DNA of 64,000 bases from Flavobacterium bernardetii (lineage in GTDB: Bacteria; Bacteroidota; Bacteroidia; Flavobacteriales; Flavobacteriaceae). The DNA is taken from NCBI RefSeq assembly GCF_011305415.1, contig NZ_JAANOQ010000003.1, forward strand, positions 286,218-350,217, in the 5' to 3' direction. Positions 32,452-41,341 of the stretch are shown here, piece by piece. Under the pieces are notes generated by a model. It was not told the DNA's origin and did no database searches. It saw only the letters and a program-made list of their open reading frames with translations. Position 1 is the first letter of the stretch. Each line of letters opens with the position of its first letter. A program made the translations under genes and the position numbers.

Positions 32452-34035
32452 ATGAATAAAACAAGGTTTAGAATACTAGTATTTTTAATGAGTATTTCTT
32501 TGATAGGAATTATATTAGTTCAATTGTATTGGATTAATAGTTCGTTTCAAAAAAATGATGAACAGTTTAGACATCACGCTTTAGTGGTTTTAAATAATGT
32601 TTCCGAAAAGTTGAACAATAAAGAAATGGTTGACTTTTATACTTCGTACAAAAAATTTAAAGATAGTACGGGTAGAGAACCAAAACAAGAACAATTAAAA
32701 CAACTTTTCTATTACGAAAAAGATTCAGATACAAAAGAAATATTAATTTATACGAATACAATTATTCCTGAAGATTTCGGTATTGACGGTTCGTTCTTTG
32801 ATAAAAATGCAAGTTCAATAAAAATTAGAGATTTTAATACAAAAAGAAATACTCAAATTTATAAAGACAATTCATTAGATGGTAGTGGTTCAAATATTAG
32901 TTCAAAACCTAATGTAACCATTCAAAAAAGTGGAAAATTAGGTATTTTAGATCGTGTTCAATTTGAGCTTTTATTTAGAGATATTGTTTCACAACGCCAA
33001 ATACAAAAAAGAATTTCTTCTAAATTAGTTAACGATGTTTTAAATTTTGAATTGCATAAATCAGAATTAAAAACGCCTTATGAATTTGCAGTTTACAAAA
33101 ACGGTTTAGCTACAAAAGTTAAATCTGAAGAATTTAGATACGATAAATGTACAACTTATAGTGTTCCTATTTTATTAGATGCAGACGGAAAAACAGATTA
33201 CAAATTGTTGCTTAGATTTCCTAATAAAACAAATTTTGTATTCTCTTCTATGTTGCCAATGACAATTTTAACCCTATTATTCGTTGTAATTATTTTGGTT
33301 ACCTATACAAGTGCATTAAAACAATTGATCATGCAAAAACAGATTTCTGAAATAAAAACAGATTTCATAAATAACATGACTCACGAATTTAAAACACCTA
33401 TTGCTACTATAAATTTAGCTTTAGATGCTATAAAAAATCCGAAAATTATTGACGATAAAGAGAAAGTTCAAAAATATCTTCAAATGATTAAGGACGAAAA
33501 TAAAAGAATGCATGCCCAAGTGGAAAACGTTCTTAGAATTTCAAAATTAGAAAGAAACGAATTAAATATTGATAAAGAACCACAGGAAATAACTGAGTTT
33601 ATTGAAGATGCGATTGATCACATAAGTCTAATTTTAGAAGATAGAGAAGGTGAAGTTCATACACATTTTAATGCTACAAGAACAACAGTATTATTAAACG
33701 ATGTACATTTTACAAATGTATTAGTTAATATTTTGGATAACGCGATGAAGTATTCGTCAGAAAAACCAGTTATTAACGTGTATACAGAAAATATTAAAGA
33801 TTATGTTCTAATTAAGATAGAAGATAATGGAATTGGGATGTCAAAAGCTGTTCAAAAAAAGGTTTTTGAAAAATTCTTTAGAGAGCACACAGGTGATTTA
33901 CACAACGTTAAGGGTCACGGTTTAGGATTAGCATACGTAAAACAAATAATCGACGACCATAATGGCGAGGTTTTTGTGGAAAGTGAAAAAGGAAAAGGGA
34001 GCACATTTATAATTAAATTGCCATTAATAAATTAA
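32452..34035 (+). CDS. Sensor histidine kinase (RprX-like)
   Basis: This 527-residue membrane kinase has TM1 (about 8-28), a periplasmic region (about 29-265) without a recognisable sensor family, and TM2 (about 268-290). The dimerisation helix carries phospho-acceptor H311 in NMTHEFKTP. An ATPase domain has N-box NVLVNILDNAMKYS, G1 DNGIGM and G2 GHGLGLAYV. The start at 32452 keeps TM1 whole. It is paired with the response regulator 3 nt downstream. The organisation resembles Bacteroides RprXY, but orthology is an inference. Confidence 0.93.
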   Translation: MNKTRFRILVFLMSISLIGIILVQLYWINSSFQKNDEQFRHHALVVLNNVSEKLNNKEMVDFYTSYKKFKDSTGREPKQEQLKQLFYYEKDSDTKEILIYTNTIIPEDFGIDGSFFDKNASSIKIRDFNTKRNTQIYKDNSLDGSGSNISSKPNVTIQKSGKLGILDRVQFELLFRDIVSQRQIQKRISSKLVNDVLNFELHKSELKTPYEFAVYKNGLATKVKSEEFRYDKCTTYSVPILLDADGKTDYKLLLRFPNKTNFVFSSMLPMTILTLLFVVIILVTYTSALKQLIMQKQISEIKTDFINNMTHEFKTPIATINLALDAIKNPKIIDDKEKVQKYLQMIKDENKRMHAQVENVLRISKLERNELNIDKEPQEITEFIEDAIDHISLILEDREGEVHTHFNATRTTVLLNDVHFTNVLVNILDNAMKYSSEKPVINVYTENIKDYVLIKIEDNGIGMSKAVQKKVFEKFFREHTGDLHNVKGHGLGLAYVKQIIDDHNGEVFVESEKGKGSTFIIKLPLIN

Positions 34036-34038
34036 TAT

Positions 34039-34737
34039 ATGGAAGCGAAAAAAATATTATTAGTAGAGGATGATCCAAATTTCGGATCAGTATTAAGAGA
34101 TTATTTATCATTAAATGATTTTGAAGTTACATTAGCTAAAAACGGAATGGAAGGTTTTGAAAAATTCAAAAAAGACACTTATGATTTATGTATTTTGGAT
34201 GTCATGATGCCTTATAAAGATGGATATACTTTAGCTAGAGAAATTAGAGAAAAAAATACAGAAGTGCCAATTATCTTTTTAACTGCAAAAACCTTGAAAG
34301 AAGATGTTTTAAAAGGGTATAAAGTAGGTGCAGATGATTATTTAAATAAACCATTCGATTCTGAAGTTTTATTAATGAAAATCAAAGCGATTATTCAAAG
34401 AAAAGCATCGGAATCTAAACCAGATTCAACGGTTTTCGAATTCAATATCGGTAAATTTCATTTGAATTCTAAATTACGATTTTTAACTTTTACTAATGAA
34501 GAACCAATAAAATTGTCTCCAAAAGAATCAGAATTGTTAAAAATGTTGGCTTTACACGAAAATGATTTAATGCCTCGTGAATTAGCTTTAACTAAAATTT
34601 GGAGAGATGATAATTACTTTACTTCAAGAAGTATGGACGTTTACATCGCTAAACTTAGAAAATATTTAAAACCAGATGAACGTGTGGAAATTTTAAACAT
34701 TCATGGTGAAGGTTTCCGATTAGTAATCAATTCATAA
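34039..34737 (+). CDS. OmpR/PhoB-class response regulator (RprY-like)
   Basis: This 232-residue regulator has a receiver domain (LLVEDDPNFGSV; phospho-acceptor D54 in LCILDVMMPYKDG; LTAK and NKPF switch motifs) and a C-terminal winged helix (LSPKESELLKML to SRSMDVYIAKLRKYL and GEGFRLVI). It is the cognate partner of the kinase just upstream. A terminator follows at 34743. Confidence 0.94.
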   Translation: MEAKKILLVEDDPNFGSVLRDYLSLNDFEVTLAKNGMEGFEKFKKDTYDLCILDVMMPYKDGYTLAREIREKNTEVPIIFLTAKTLKEDVLKGYKVGADDYLNKPFDSEVLLMKIKAIIQRKASESKPDSTVFEFNIGKFHLNSKLRFLTFTNEEPIKLSPKESELLKMLALHENDLMPRELALTKIWRDDNYFTSRSMDVYIAKLRKYLKPDERVEILNIHGEGFRLVINS

Positions 34738-34742
34738 TATAT

Positions 34743-34772
34743 AAAGGCTGCAAGAAATTGTAGCCTTTTTTA
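34743..34772 (+). terminator. Rho-independent terminator after the two-component pair
   Basis: AAAGGCTGCAA (34743-34753) and TTGTAGCCTTT (34758-34768) pair around a GAAA tetraloop with one G-U pair, then T residues. The right half of this terminator is duplicated before the second glsA at about 43994-44010. Confidence 0.9.
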
Positions 34773-34774
34773 TT

Positions 34775-34782
34775 TATATTTG
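34775..34782 (+). promoter_or_regulatory. -7 box of glsA copy 1
   Basis: TATATTTG matches the -7 consensus 18 nt before the glsA ATG. The identical box is at 44013-44020 before copy 2. Confidence 0.6.
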
Positions 34783-34799
34783 CTTATAAAGTCAGCAAA

Positions 34800-35711
34800 A
34801 TGAACTGTCAGCAAATCCTTGAAGAAATATACTTACAATCTAAATCGTTGCCAATTATCGGTAACATTGCCAAAACCATTCCAGAATTAGCCAATGTAAA
34901 TCCAGATAAATTTGGAATTTGCTTAACATCAATTGACGGAAATGTATTTAGTGTAGGTGATAGCAATGAAAAATTTTCTATTCAATCGGTTTCAAAAGCG
35001 TTATCAGTGACTTTAGCTTTTTCGCATTTTGGTGAAAAAATTTGGGAACGAGTAGGAGTAGAACCATCAGGAAATCCATTTAATTCTTTAGTTCAGTTAG
35101 AATACGAAAAAGGAATTCCGAGAAATCCATTTATAAACGCAGGCGCTTTAGTCATTGCAGATATGTTGGTTTCTTGTTTAGAACATCCAAAAGAAGAATT
35201 TTTACATTTTATTAGAGAAATTTCAGGTTGCGATACGATTAAATACAATTTAAAAGTTGCCCAATCTGAAAAAGATACTGGTTTTAGAAATGCAGCTTTA
35301 ACCAATTTTTTAAAATCGTTTGGAAATATAAATAATGACGTTGATCAAGTTTTAGATTTCTATTTTCATCAATGTGCTGTTGAAATGACGTGTAAAGAAT
35401 TAGCCAATGCTTTCTTTTTCTTAGCGAATGAAGGCATTTCAAAAAATGGAAAACAAATTTTAACTTCTAGTCAAGCCAAAAGAATAAACGCCTTAATGCA
35501 AACTTGCGGATTTTATGACGAATCAGGAGAATTCACATATAAAGTTGGCTTACCAGGAAAAAGTGGAATTGGTGGTGGAATTGCTGCGGTTTTACCGAAA
35601 CAATTTTCTGTCGCCACATGGAATCCAAGATTAAACGAAAAAGGAAATTCCGAATTAGGAATGTATGCTTTGGAACAATTGACAACCAAAACAGGAATGT
35701 CAATTTTTTAA
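34800..35711 (+). CDS. glsA: Glutaminase (copy 1)
   Basis: GlsA hydrolyses glutamine to glutamate and ammonia. The 303-residue protein has the serine beta-lactamase-like fold motifs of this family: S63-x-x-K66 in FSIQSVSKAL, NPFINAGALV and GLPGKSGIGGG near the end. It follows the terminator of the two-component pair and has its own -7 box. A second copy, close to identical especially in the 3' two thirds, lies in the same orientation 9238 bp downstream. The native upstream terminator is intact here, so copy 1 has the original left flank. Confidence 0.95.
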   Translation: MNCQQILEEIYLQSKSLPIIGNIAKTIPELANVNPDKFGICLTSIDGNVFSVGDSNEKFSIQSVSKALSVTLAFSHFGEKIWERVGVEPSGNPFNSLVQLEYEKGIPRNPFINAGALVIADMLVSCLEHPKEEFLHFIREISGCDTIKYNLKVAQSEKDTGFRNAALTNFLKSFGNINNDVDQVLDFYFHQCAVEMTCKELANAFFFLANEGISKNGKQILTSSQAKRINALMQTCGFYDESGEFTYKVGLPGKSGIGGGIAAVLPKQFSVATWNPRLNEKGNSELGMYALEQLTTKTGMSIF

Positions 35712-35751
35712 AATGGACTAGTCCTAAATAATCGTTACAGATTATTAGACA

Positions 35752-35815
35752 AAAACCTATAAAACTTAAACAGCATCAAAAAGGTTTTTGGTGCTGTTTA
35801 AGTTTTATAGGTTTT
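35752..35815. repeat. Long perfect hairpin in the IS remnant
   Basis: A perfect 24-bp inverted repeat (35752-35775 with 35792-35815) encloses a loop that can itself pair (CAAAAA with TTTTTG). It contains ACCTATAAAACTTAAACAGC in one arm. The broken transposase frame ends inside the right arm. Confidence 0.9.
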
Positions 35816-36054
35816 CATTATTAGTTTGTTTTGCTAATACATTTGATTTGGGTTTAGCATGTGGTTTGATTCTTCCATCAAAGTTACCTAATTTTCGAAA
35901 CCCACCAACAATTGTTGAACGTGATTAAATTCCATACTTACGACAAACTTCGTAAGTTGATATTCTTCTTGTTCAATTTCTTCCACAATTTGCAATTTAA
36001 AAGACATGCGTATTCTTTTTGAGTATGCTTTACATAACGACTTTGTTCATGTTT
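35805..36054 (-). pseudogene. Broken IS3-family transposase orfA
   Basis: Reading the minus strand in three frames recovers an orfA-type protein in pieces: KHEQSRYVKHTQKEYA, then MSFKLQIVEEIEQE, then RISTYEVCRKYGI, a stop, and SRSTIVGGFRKLGNFDGR up to KQTNNENL. At least two frameshifts and one in-frame stop make it non-functional. The helix-turn-helix pattern and the inverted-repeat ends suggest the IS3 family. Confidence 0.8.
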
Positions 36055-36166
36055 TTCTATAAGTATACTTTTTGTGTAGCGCTATTTCAGGACAAGTCAA
36101 AACAACTATTAAAAAAACCTTATTTAGAATTATTCAAAATAAATTAATTTTTAATTAGATTTAATA

Positions 36167-36186
36167 TAAATAATTATTTACTTTTG
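36167..36186 (+). promoter_or_regulatory. Receptor promoter -7 box overlapping an AT-rich palindrome
   Basis: TACTTTTG (36179-36186) matches the -7 consensus 34 nt before the receptor ATG. The perfect palindrome TAAATAATTATTTA (36167-36180) overlaps its left edge. An operator for an iron repressor such as Fur is a reasonable guess from position and gene function, but it is not shown. Confidence 0.45.
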
Positions 36187-36219
36187 TGAAAAATTATTTA
36201 CATTAATTAAATTTAAGAT

Positions 36220-38544
36220 ATGAAAAACAAGAATCGATTTGCCGTTTTATTTTTGCTCATTACAATGATTTCTTATTGTCAGGAAAAAAATTCAATAGCC
36301 GGAAATGTAAAAACATCTGACGGAATACCCGCGAGACAAATCAAACTAGTAATAGATGATTTTAAAATCGAAACGCAGTCGGATGTAAAAGGGTATTATC
36401 AATTTGATGATATTACACTTAAACAAGAACTCAAAATCAGTTTGTATGCTAATGGAATAGTGGTGCATACAGAAACCATTAAAGTTAATTCTGGTCACAA
36501 CGAAATTAATTTTACCCTTGTCAGCAAAGTGACAGAATTAAATGAAATCATAATAAAAGGGGTTGCTTTTAATCGATTTATAGGAAAAGAAAGTCAGGAC
36601 GTGGCAAAGATTCCTTTAAAAAACACAGAAAACCCACAAGTTTATAGTGTTGTCCCTAAGGAGATTATAAAATCTCAGTTGTTGATCGATAACAAAGATG
36701 TGGTGAACAATGCTGCGGGGGTTGTCGCTTTTAATAATCCTACAGGTGCGGTAACGGCATGGATTAGGGGTTTTGAAACTAGAAATGCGGTTAGAAACGG
36801 AATGGCAACCCAGTTTAGAGCCGAAACAGATCCGATTAATATTGAAAGAGTCGAAGTAATTAAAGGGCCATCGGGGACATTGTATGGAGCTAATGCCGTT
36901 TCTTTTGGAGGATTAATCAATAAAGTTACCAAAACCCCAAATGATGTTCCAAAGAGTGAAGCTGCTATTTTTGCGGGAAGTTATGGATTGCTCCGATTTA
37001 CTTTAGATGCAAATAAACCACTGAATGACGATAAAACAGCATTGTTTAGAATCAATGCTTCTCATAGCGATCAGGAAACTTTTCAAGACATTGGTTATGC
37101 GAAAAACACTACGATAGCACCTAGTTTTTTATATAAAGTAAGTGATAGATTCCAAATTCTGGCAGAAGCAGAATTGGCAACCATCTCAAGAACACAGCAA
37201 CCTTATCCGTTTTTTACTTCGGGTGTGACCTTTACTAATTTTAAGGACATTCCAATTTCTTATAAGAAATACATTGGCGGAAATGATGTAGATTCTAAAA
37301 CCAATATAACCAATCTATTTTTGAAAGGAACATATAAAATTTCAGATAGTTGGACTTCGACTACAAATGTTAATTCGAGCAAGGGATATGTAGATTATAG
37401 CTATCAGTTATATCCAAGATGGGTCGATGACCACACAATTATTAGAAACGTTGGTTTGTATAGTGGAAGAAAATTATCCTATTTCCAATTGCAACAAAAT
37501 TTTAATGGTGATTTTAAATTAGGTTCAATACGAAACAGAGTTTTGGCAGGAGCCGATTATACTCAAAATAGCACACAATTAAACTTTACTTGGGCTCAAT
37601 ATGACCAAATAGATATAAATACTGATTTTGCACCAATCATAAAAGCAAAAATAGATGGAATTTTAGCTACAAAAAATGCGGGGCATTGGGATAATACACA
37701 ATCAAGCATTAGTGCTTATTTTTCTGATGTAATTAATTTTACGCCTAGACTTTCGGCTATGTTAAGTGCTCGTGTGGATCATTTTATTAACAGTCCTAGC
37801 ATAGAAAATAATGTAAAAGTAAAAGATGATTTTGAACAAACCTTTTTATCTCCAAAAATAGGAATGGTATATGAAATAGTAAAAGATAATGTTTTTGTGT
37901 TTGGTAATTATATGAATGGGTTTATCAATCAAGGACCTGTTGACCAACCTGACGGAAGCCAGTTTCGTTTGGCTCCAAAAGAAGCCAATCAGAAAGAATT
38001 AGGTGTAAAAACTGAATTTTTAGATAAAAGAGTATCAACTACTTTAAGTGCTTATGAAATTAAAATAGGTAATGCTACTTGGGTAGATGCTTTAGGATTT
38101 ACACAACAAAATGGCGAACAAAAAAGTAAAGGGTTTGAATTTGAAGTTACTTCTCAACTAACAAATAATTTTAATGTTATTACAGGGATTGGTTATAATG
38201 AAAATAAATTTATCTCGGGCGAAGCTTCTCTTATCGATAAACGTGTTGCAGGTGCTCCCAAAAACATATACAATTTATGGGTTGATTATAAAATCAAAGG
38301 TGGTTTTGCAAAGAATCTTAGAGTAGGATTTGGAGGAAACCACGTGGGAGATGTTTTTTGGAATGCATCAAACACGATGACAATTCCTTCTTACACCATA
38401 GCTAACAGTGCAATAACTTATGAAAAGGGATTGTGGAGTCTGGGTTTAAAACTAAACAACTTAACCAACCAAAAATTTTGGAATAGCGATGCACAACCAC
38501 AAGCACTTCGCAATGTAGTTTGTACTATGTCATTTAAATTCTAA
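36220..38544 (+). CDS. TonB-dependent siderophore receptor
   Basis: This 774-residue outer membrane receptor has a signal peptide ending in SYC-Q, a carboxypeptidase-regulatory-like domain (about 25-105), and a plug domain (about 125-250) with AWIRGFETR, INIERVEVIKGPSGTLYGA and GGLINKVTK. A 22-strand barrel follows, ending in VVCTMSFKF with a terminal aromatic residue. Its plug resembles ferrisiderophore receptors of the FhuA/FpvA type. It is the first gene of the siderophore island and presumably takes up the ferric form of the product made by the next genes. Energy would come from TonB-ExbBD encoded elsewhere. Confidence 0.92.
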   Translation: MKNKNRFAVLFLLITMISYCQEKNSIAGNVKTSDGIPARQIKLVIDDFKIETQSDVKGYYQFDDITLKQELKISLYANGIVVHTETIKVNSGHNEINFTLVSKVTELNEIIIKGVAFNRFIGKESQDVAKIPLKNTENPQVYSVVPKEIIKSQLLIDNKDVVNNAAGVVAFNNPTGAVTAWIRGFETRNAVRNGMATQFRAETDPINIERVEVIKGPSGTLYGANAVSFGGLINKVTKTPNDVPKSEAAIFAGSYGLLRFTLDANKPLNDDKTALFRINASHSDQETFQDIGYAKNTTIAPSFLYKVSDRFQILAEAELATISRTQQPYPFFTSGVTFTNFKDIPISYKKYIGGNDVDSKTNITNLFLKGTYKISDSWTSTTNVNSSKGYVDYSYQLYPRWVDDHTIIRNVGLYSGRKLSYFQLQQNFNGDFKLGSIRNRVLAGADYTQNSTQLNFTWAQYDQIDINTDFAPIIKAKIDGILATKNAGHWDNTQSSISAYFSDVINFTPRLSAMLSARVDHFINSPSIENNVKVKDDFEQTFLSPKIGMVYEIVKDNVFVFGNYMNGFINQGPVDQPDGSQFRLAPKEANQKELGVKTEFLDKRVSTTLSAYEIKIGNATWVDALGFTQQNGEQKSKGFEFEVTSQLTNNFNVITGIGYNENKFISGEASLIDKRVAGAPKNIYNLWVDYKIKGGFAKNLRVGFGGNHVGDVFWNASNTMTIPSYTIANSAITYEKGLWSLGLKLNNLTNQKFWNSDAQPQALRNVVCTMSFKF

Positions 38545-38557
38545 CAAATTAATTAAT

Positions 38558-38585
38558 GGGCGTTTGAAAACTTATTCAAACGCCC
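38558..38585 (+). promoter_or_regulatory. Hairpin between receptor and ATP-grasp genes, no T-tract
   Basis: GGGCGTTTGAA (38558-38568) and TTCAAACGCCC (38575-38585) form a perfect 11-bp stem. No T run follows, so it is not a standard terminator. It could attenuate or process the transcript between the receptor and the biosynthesis genes. Confidence 0.6.
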
Positions 38586-38603
38586 TCATACCAAACGCTA
38601 AAT

Positions 38604-39590
38604 ATGGAATTCAAAATACGTAATATTCATAGCTGGATGATCTTTCAAAAATCCAAGGAAATGCAAATAGAAAGCGAGTTTCTTGTTCCTGGAGTTGAAG
38701 ACTTCATCGAATTAAAAAAAGGAAAAAAACGAGTTGTAATAAATAGAGCAATCTCGCCAAGTCTTACACACATAGCCGGTGCAATTACAGAAAATAAAAT
38801 TGCTTGCAATTATCTCCTACAAGAAAATAACTACCCAATTCCTGCTTTTATTTTTGCCAGCGAAATAGGTAAAATCGAATTGTTATTTCTAGAAAAATTT
38901 GCTCCAATTGTAGTAAAACCATTCGACACTAATAAAGGTGCAGAAATACATATGAATGTTCAGAATACAAACGAGTTGAAGGAAGCTCTGAATAATGTAA
39001 AAAAGGTAAGTACTCAAGCTATTTTGCAACAACAAGCCACCGGATTAGATTATAGATTTTTAGTTATTGACAGACAAGTTACTGGTGTTCTTTGGAATGA
39101 ATGGCCCAGTGTTGTTGGAGACGGAATTCACACGATTGAAAATTTAGTACAATTTGAAAATGAAAATAGAAGAATCACTAAAACTGTTGTCTATGAAAAA
39201 CCAACAGAAATGCTTGTTGAAATCCCAATAGAAGGATTAAGCGATTTGTTAGCAAAATCAAACAAGAGACTTTCTGATATTTTGCCAAAAGGAGAAAAAA
39301 TCTATTTAGGAAACTGTGGTAATGGCTGGACAGGTTCTGTAGCACACGATGCAACAGATAACGTGCATCCTTCAATAAATAAGAAAGTTATTGAGTTAAT
39401 TAACTTTCTTGATATTGATATTGCTGGACTTGATGTTCGTTGTGATGATATTACAAAACCTTTTAAAAAAGCGGGTTTTAACGTTATTGAAGTTAATACA
39501 AGACCTAGCTTAGTAGACCACGAATTTCCTTTATTTGGAAAATCTAGAAATGTAACCGAAAAATATTTGGACTATTTGTTTAAAGATTAA
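38604..39590 (+). CDS. ATP-grasp ligase of a siderophore cluster
   Basis: This 328-residue protein is an ATP-grasp carboxylate-amine ligase related to the ATP-grasp domain of cyanophycin synthetase. It has VVKPFDTNKGAEIHMNV (ATP-binding lysine), GLDYRFLVID, GDGIHTIENLV and the metal-binding FNVIEVNTRPSLVDHEFP. It lies 19 nt before an NIS siderophore synthetase. From memory, vibrioferrin clusters also pair an ATP-grasp enzyme (PvsA) with NIS synthetases and an MFS exporter. It probably joins an amino acid or amine to a carboxylate precursor; the substrate is unknown. A diverged offshoot of cphA, which lies 6 kb away, is an alternative origin. Confidence 0.82.
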   Translation: MEFKIRNIHSWMIFQKSKEMQIESEFLVPGVEDFIELKKGKKRVVINRAISPSLTHIAGAITENKIACNYLLQENNYPIPAFIFASEIGKIELLFLEKFAPIVVKPFDTNKGAEIHMNVQNTNELKEALNNVKKVSTQAILQQQATGLDYRFLVIDRQVTGVLWNEWPSVVGDGIHTIENLVQFENENRRITKTVVYEKPTEMLVEIPIEGLSDLLAKSNKRLSDILPKGEKIYLGNCGNGWTGSVAHDATDNVHPSINKKVIELINFLDIDIAGLDVRCDDITKPFKKAGFNVIEVNTRPSLVDHEFPLFGKSRNVTEKYLDYLFKD

Positions 39591-39609
39591 TTAAATTTAT
39601 GATAATAAA

Positions 39610-41340
39610 ATGCAACAAGAAACAGCCGGATTGTTAGCCGAAAAAGAAATTATAAAACGATTAATAAAATCTCTAATAAACGAAAGCAACGACCTTAATG
39701 ATAGTGTGTTTTGGAAAGATTTAAGAACAAATATTAATTATTACAGGATTCCAAATACAAAAAAATTATTATTAGTTTCTTTAAATTATTCAGATCAAAT
39801 AGACACTAATAATAAACCCGTAGTAGAAATTGATTCCGAGGGTAATTTTAAGGATATTTCTTTTATAAAACTTCTAAATTTTATTCTAGATATTTGGGAT
39901 ATTCCCACAGAAAGAAGACAGGTCATAGTGAATGAAGTCACAAATTCATATGAAAATATGAAAACCATTTTTGATTGGGAGAATGAAAACATTGAACAGA
40001 TTTTAGCCGAAATCGATTCGATTTCTGTATGTAATACCTGCCGAGAAAGAAATAATGGCCTTTGTATTTCGGAATCATTACCTTTTAAAGGGCATCCAAT
40101 TCACGTATGCACTAAAACAAAAGTTGGATTATCCTCAGATGAATTATTAAAATACAGTCCCGAATTTTTCAACAAAGTACCTTTACATTTATTGGCTATT
40201 TCTTCAGATTATGTAAAACAATATGGAGATAACTCTTCTTGGATAACTTTTTTAAAAAATGAATTGTCTATTCAGATAAATTCCGACGAAATAATCATTC
40301 CAGTTCATCCTTGGCATTTTGAACACGTAGTTAAAAAAGAGTTTAAAGCGGAACTAGAAAGTGGAATAATACGAATTGTCGAACAAAAAATTCACGCTAT
40401 GCCAACACTCTCATTTAGAACATTAGCACTCTGTTCTAAAAATGAAAATGATTTAGGAATGCACGTAAAAGTTCCAGTGGGTATTCAAGTAACGAGTGTA
40501 TTTAGATTGTTGTCCAAAAGAGATATTTATAACGGAATCGTTTTTTCGGAAAAATTAAAAGAGCTTTCAAATCAATTAATCGCTGTTAAGAATAAACTAG
40601 GGGTAATTGTTCCCGACTTATATGGTGTTCATTTTAAAGAGAATGTTGAAAAGACAAATAAACAAGGTCCATTACTTTCTTTTATGTTACGAGAAAATCC
40701 GGTTTTAATGTCGAAACCGAATGAAAAAATAATCGTTGCTTCTTCCTTAATTCATAAAACGCCAATAATAAACAAACCCTTATTAGTTCAATTTCATCAA
40801 ACCTCAAAAATAGATATAAAACTGTATGTGTTTGAATTGTTTAAAGTTTTCTTATACCTCCCATTAGAAATTTTTTTAAAATTGGGTATCGCCATCGATT
40901 CACACGGACAAAATTGCATTATAAAATTTGATTCAAAAGGAATGCCAATCACCTTAATATATCGAGATTTAGGAAGTGTTCAAATAGTTGAGGGAACGTC
41001 ATTTGCAATTGATAATGAAAAATGTTTGATAGATGCTCATAAAACTATTTTGCCATACCAAGACTGTATAGATGAATTTTTTCATTCGTTATATTATAAC
41101 CTTATAGGAAGTTTTATAGAAGTGATTAGTAGTCACTATAAAATTTCTGATTCAGCATTATGGGAAATCGCAAAACAAGTTTCAATAGAAATAATCGACA
41201 GTGTTGAATGCGAAAAAGAATCTAAATTTCAACTATACAATGCTTTGTTATCAAAAACAATGCCTATAAAATCATTACTAAGAATGCGATTAGAGGACAA
41301 AACCATCTTTTCTCGAATTCCGAATCCTTTATTATCTTAA
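39610..41340 (+). CDS. IucA/IucC-family NIS siderophore synthetase
   Basis: NIS synthetases adenylate a carboxylate (often citrate or alpha-ketoglutarate derived) and condense it with an amine or alcohol. The 576-residue protein has the family motifs GHPIHVCTKTKVGL, IIPVHPWHFEHV, MPTLSFRTLAL, KVPVGIQVTSVFRLLSKR, GIAIDSHGQN and YRDLGSVQIVEG. A FhuF-like C-terminal region follows. It is the only NIS synthetase in the island, so the product may need just one such condensation or further genes elsewhere. It ends 1 nt before the exporter gene. Confidence 0.92.
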   Translation: MQQETAGLLAEKEIIKRLIKSLINESNDLNDSVFWKDLRTNINYYRIPNTKKLLLVSLNYSDQIDTNNKPVVEIDSEGNFKDISFIKLLNFILDIWDIPTERRQVIVNEVTNSYENMKTIFDWENENIEQILAEIDSISVCNTCRERNNGLCISESLPFKGHPIHVCTKTKVGLSSDELLKYSPEFFNKVPLHLLAISSDYVKQYGDNSSWITFLKNELSIQINSDEIIIPVHPWHFEHVVKKEFKAELESGIIRIVEQKIHAMPTLSFRTLALCSKNENDLGMHVKVPVGIQVTSVFRLLSKRDIYNGIVFSEKLKELSNQLIAVKNKLGVIVPDLYGVHFKENVEKTNKQGPLLSFMLRENPVLMSKPNEKIIVASSLIHKTPIINKPLLVQFHQTSKIDIKLYVFELFKVFLYLPLEIFLKLGIAIDSHGQNCIIKFDSKGMPITLIYRDLGSVQIVEGTSFAIDNEKCLIDAHKTILPYQDCIDEFFHSLYYNLIGSFIEVISSHYKISDSALWEIAKQVSIEIIDSVECEKESKFQLYNALLSKTMPIKSLLRMRLEDKTIFSRIPNPLLS

Positions 41341-41341
41341 A

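Larger units (their letters stand above)
35716..36098 (-). mobile_element. Decayed IS3-like insertion sequence remnant
   Basis: Two 25-nt terminal inverted repeats bound the element. One begins GACTAGTCCT near 35717; the reverse complement of the other end begins GACTTGTCCT near 36098. They match at about 18 of 25 positions. Between them, the minus strand carries a broken orfA-type transposase and no orfB, so only about 383 bp of an element normally over 1 kb remains. No clear target-site duplication is seen. Confidence 0.8.
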
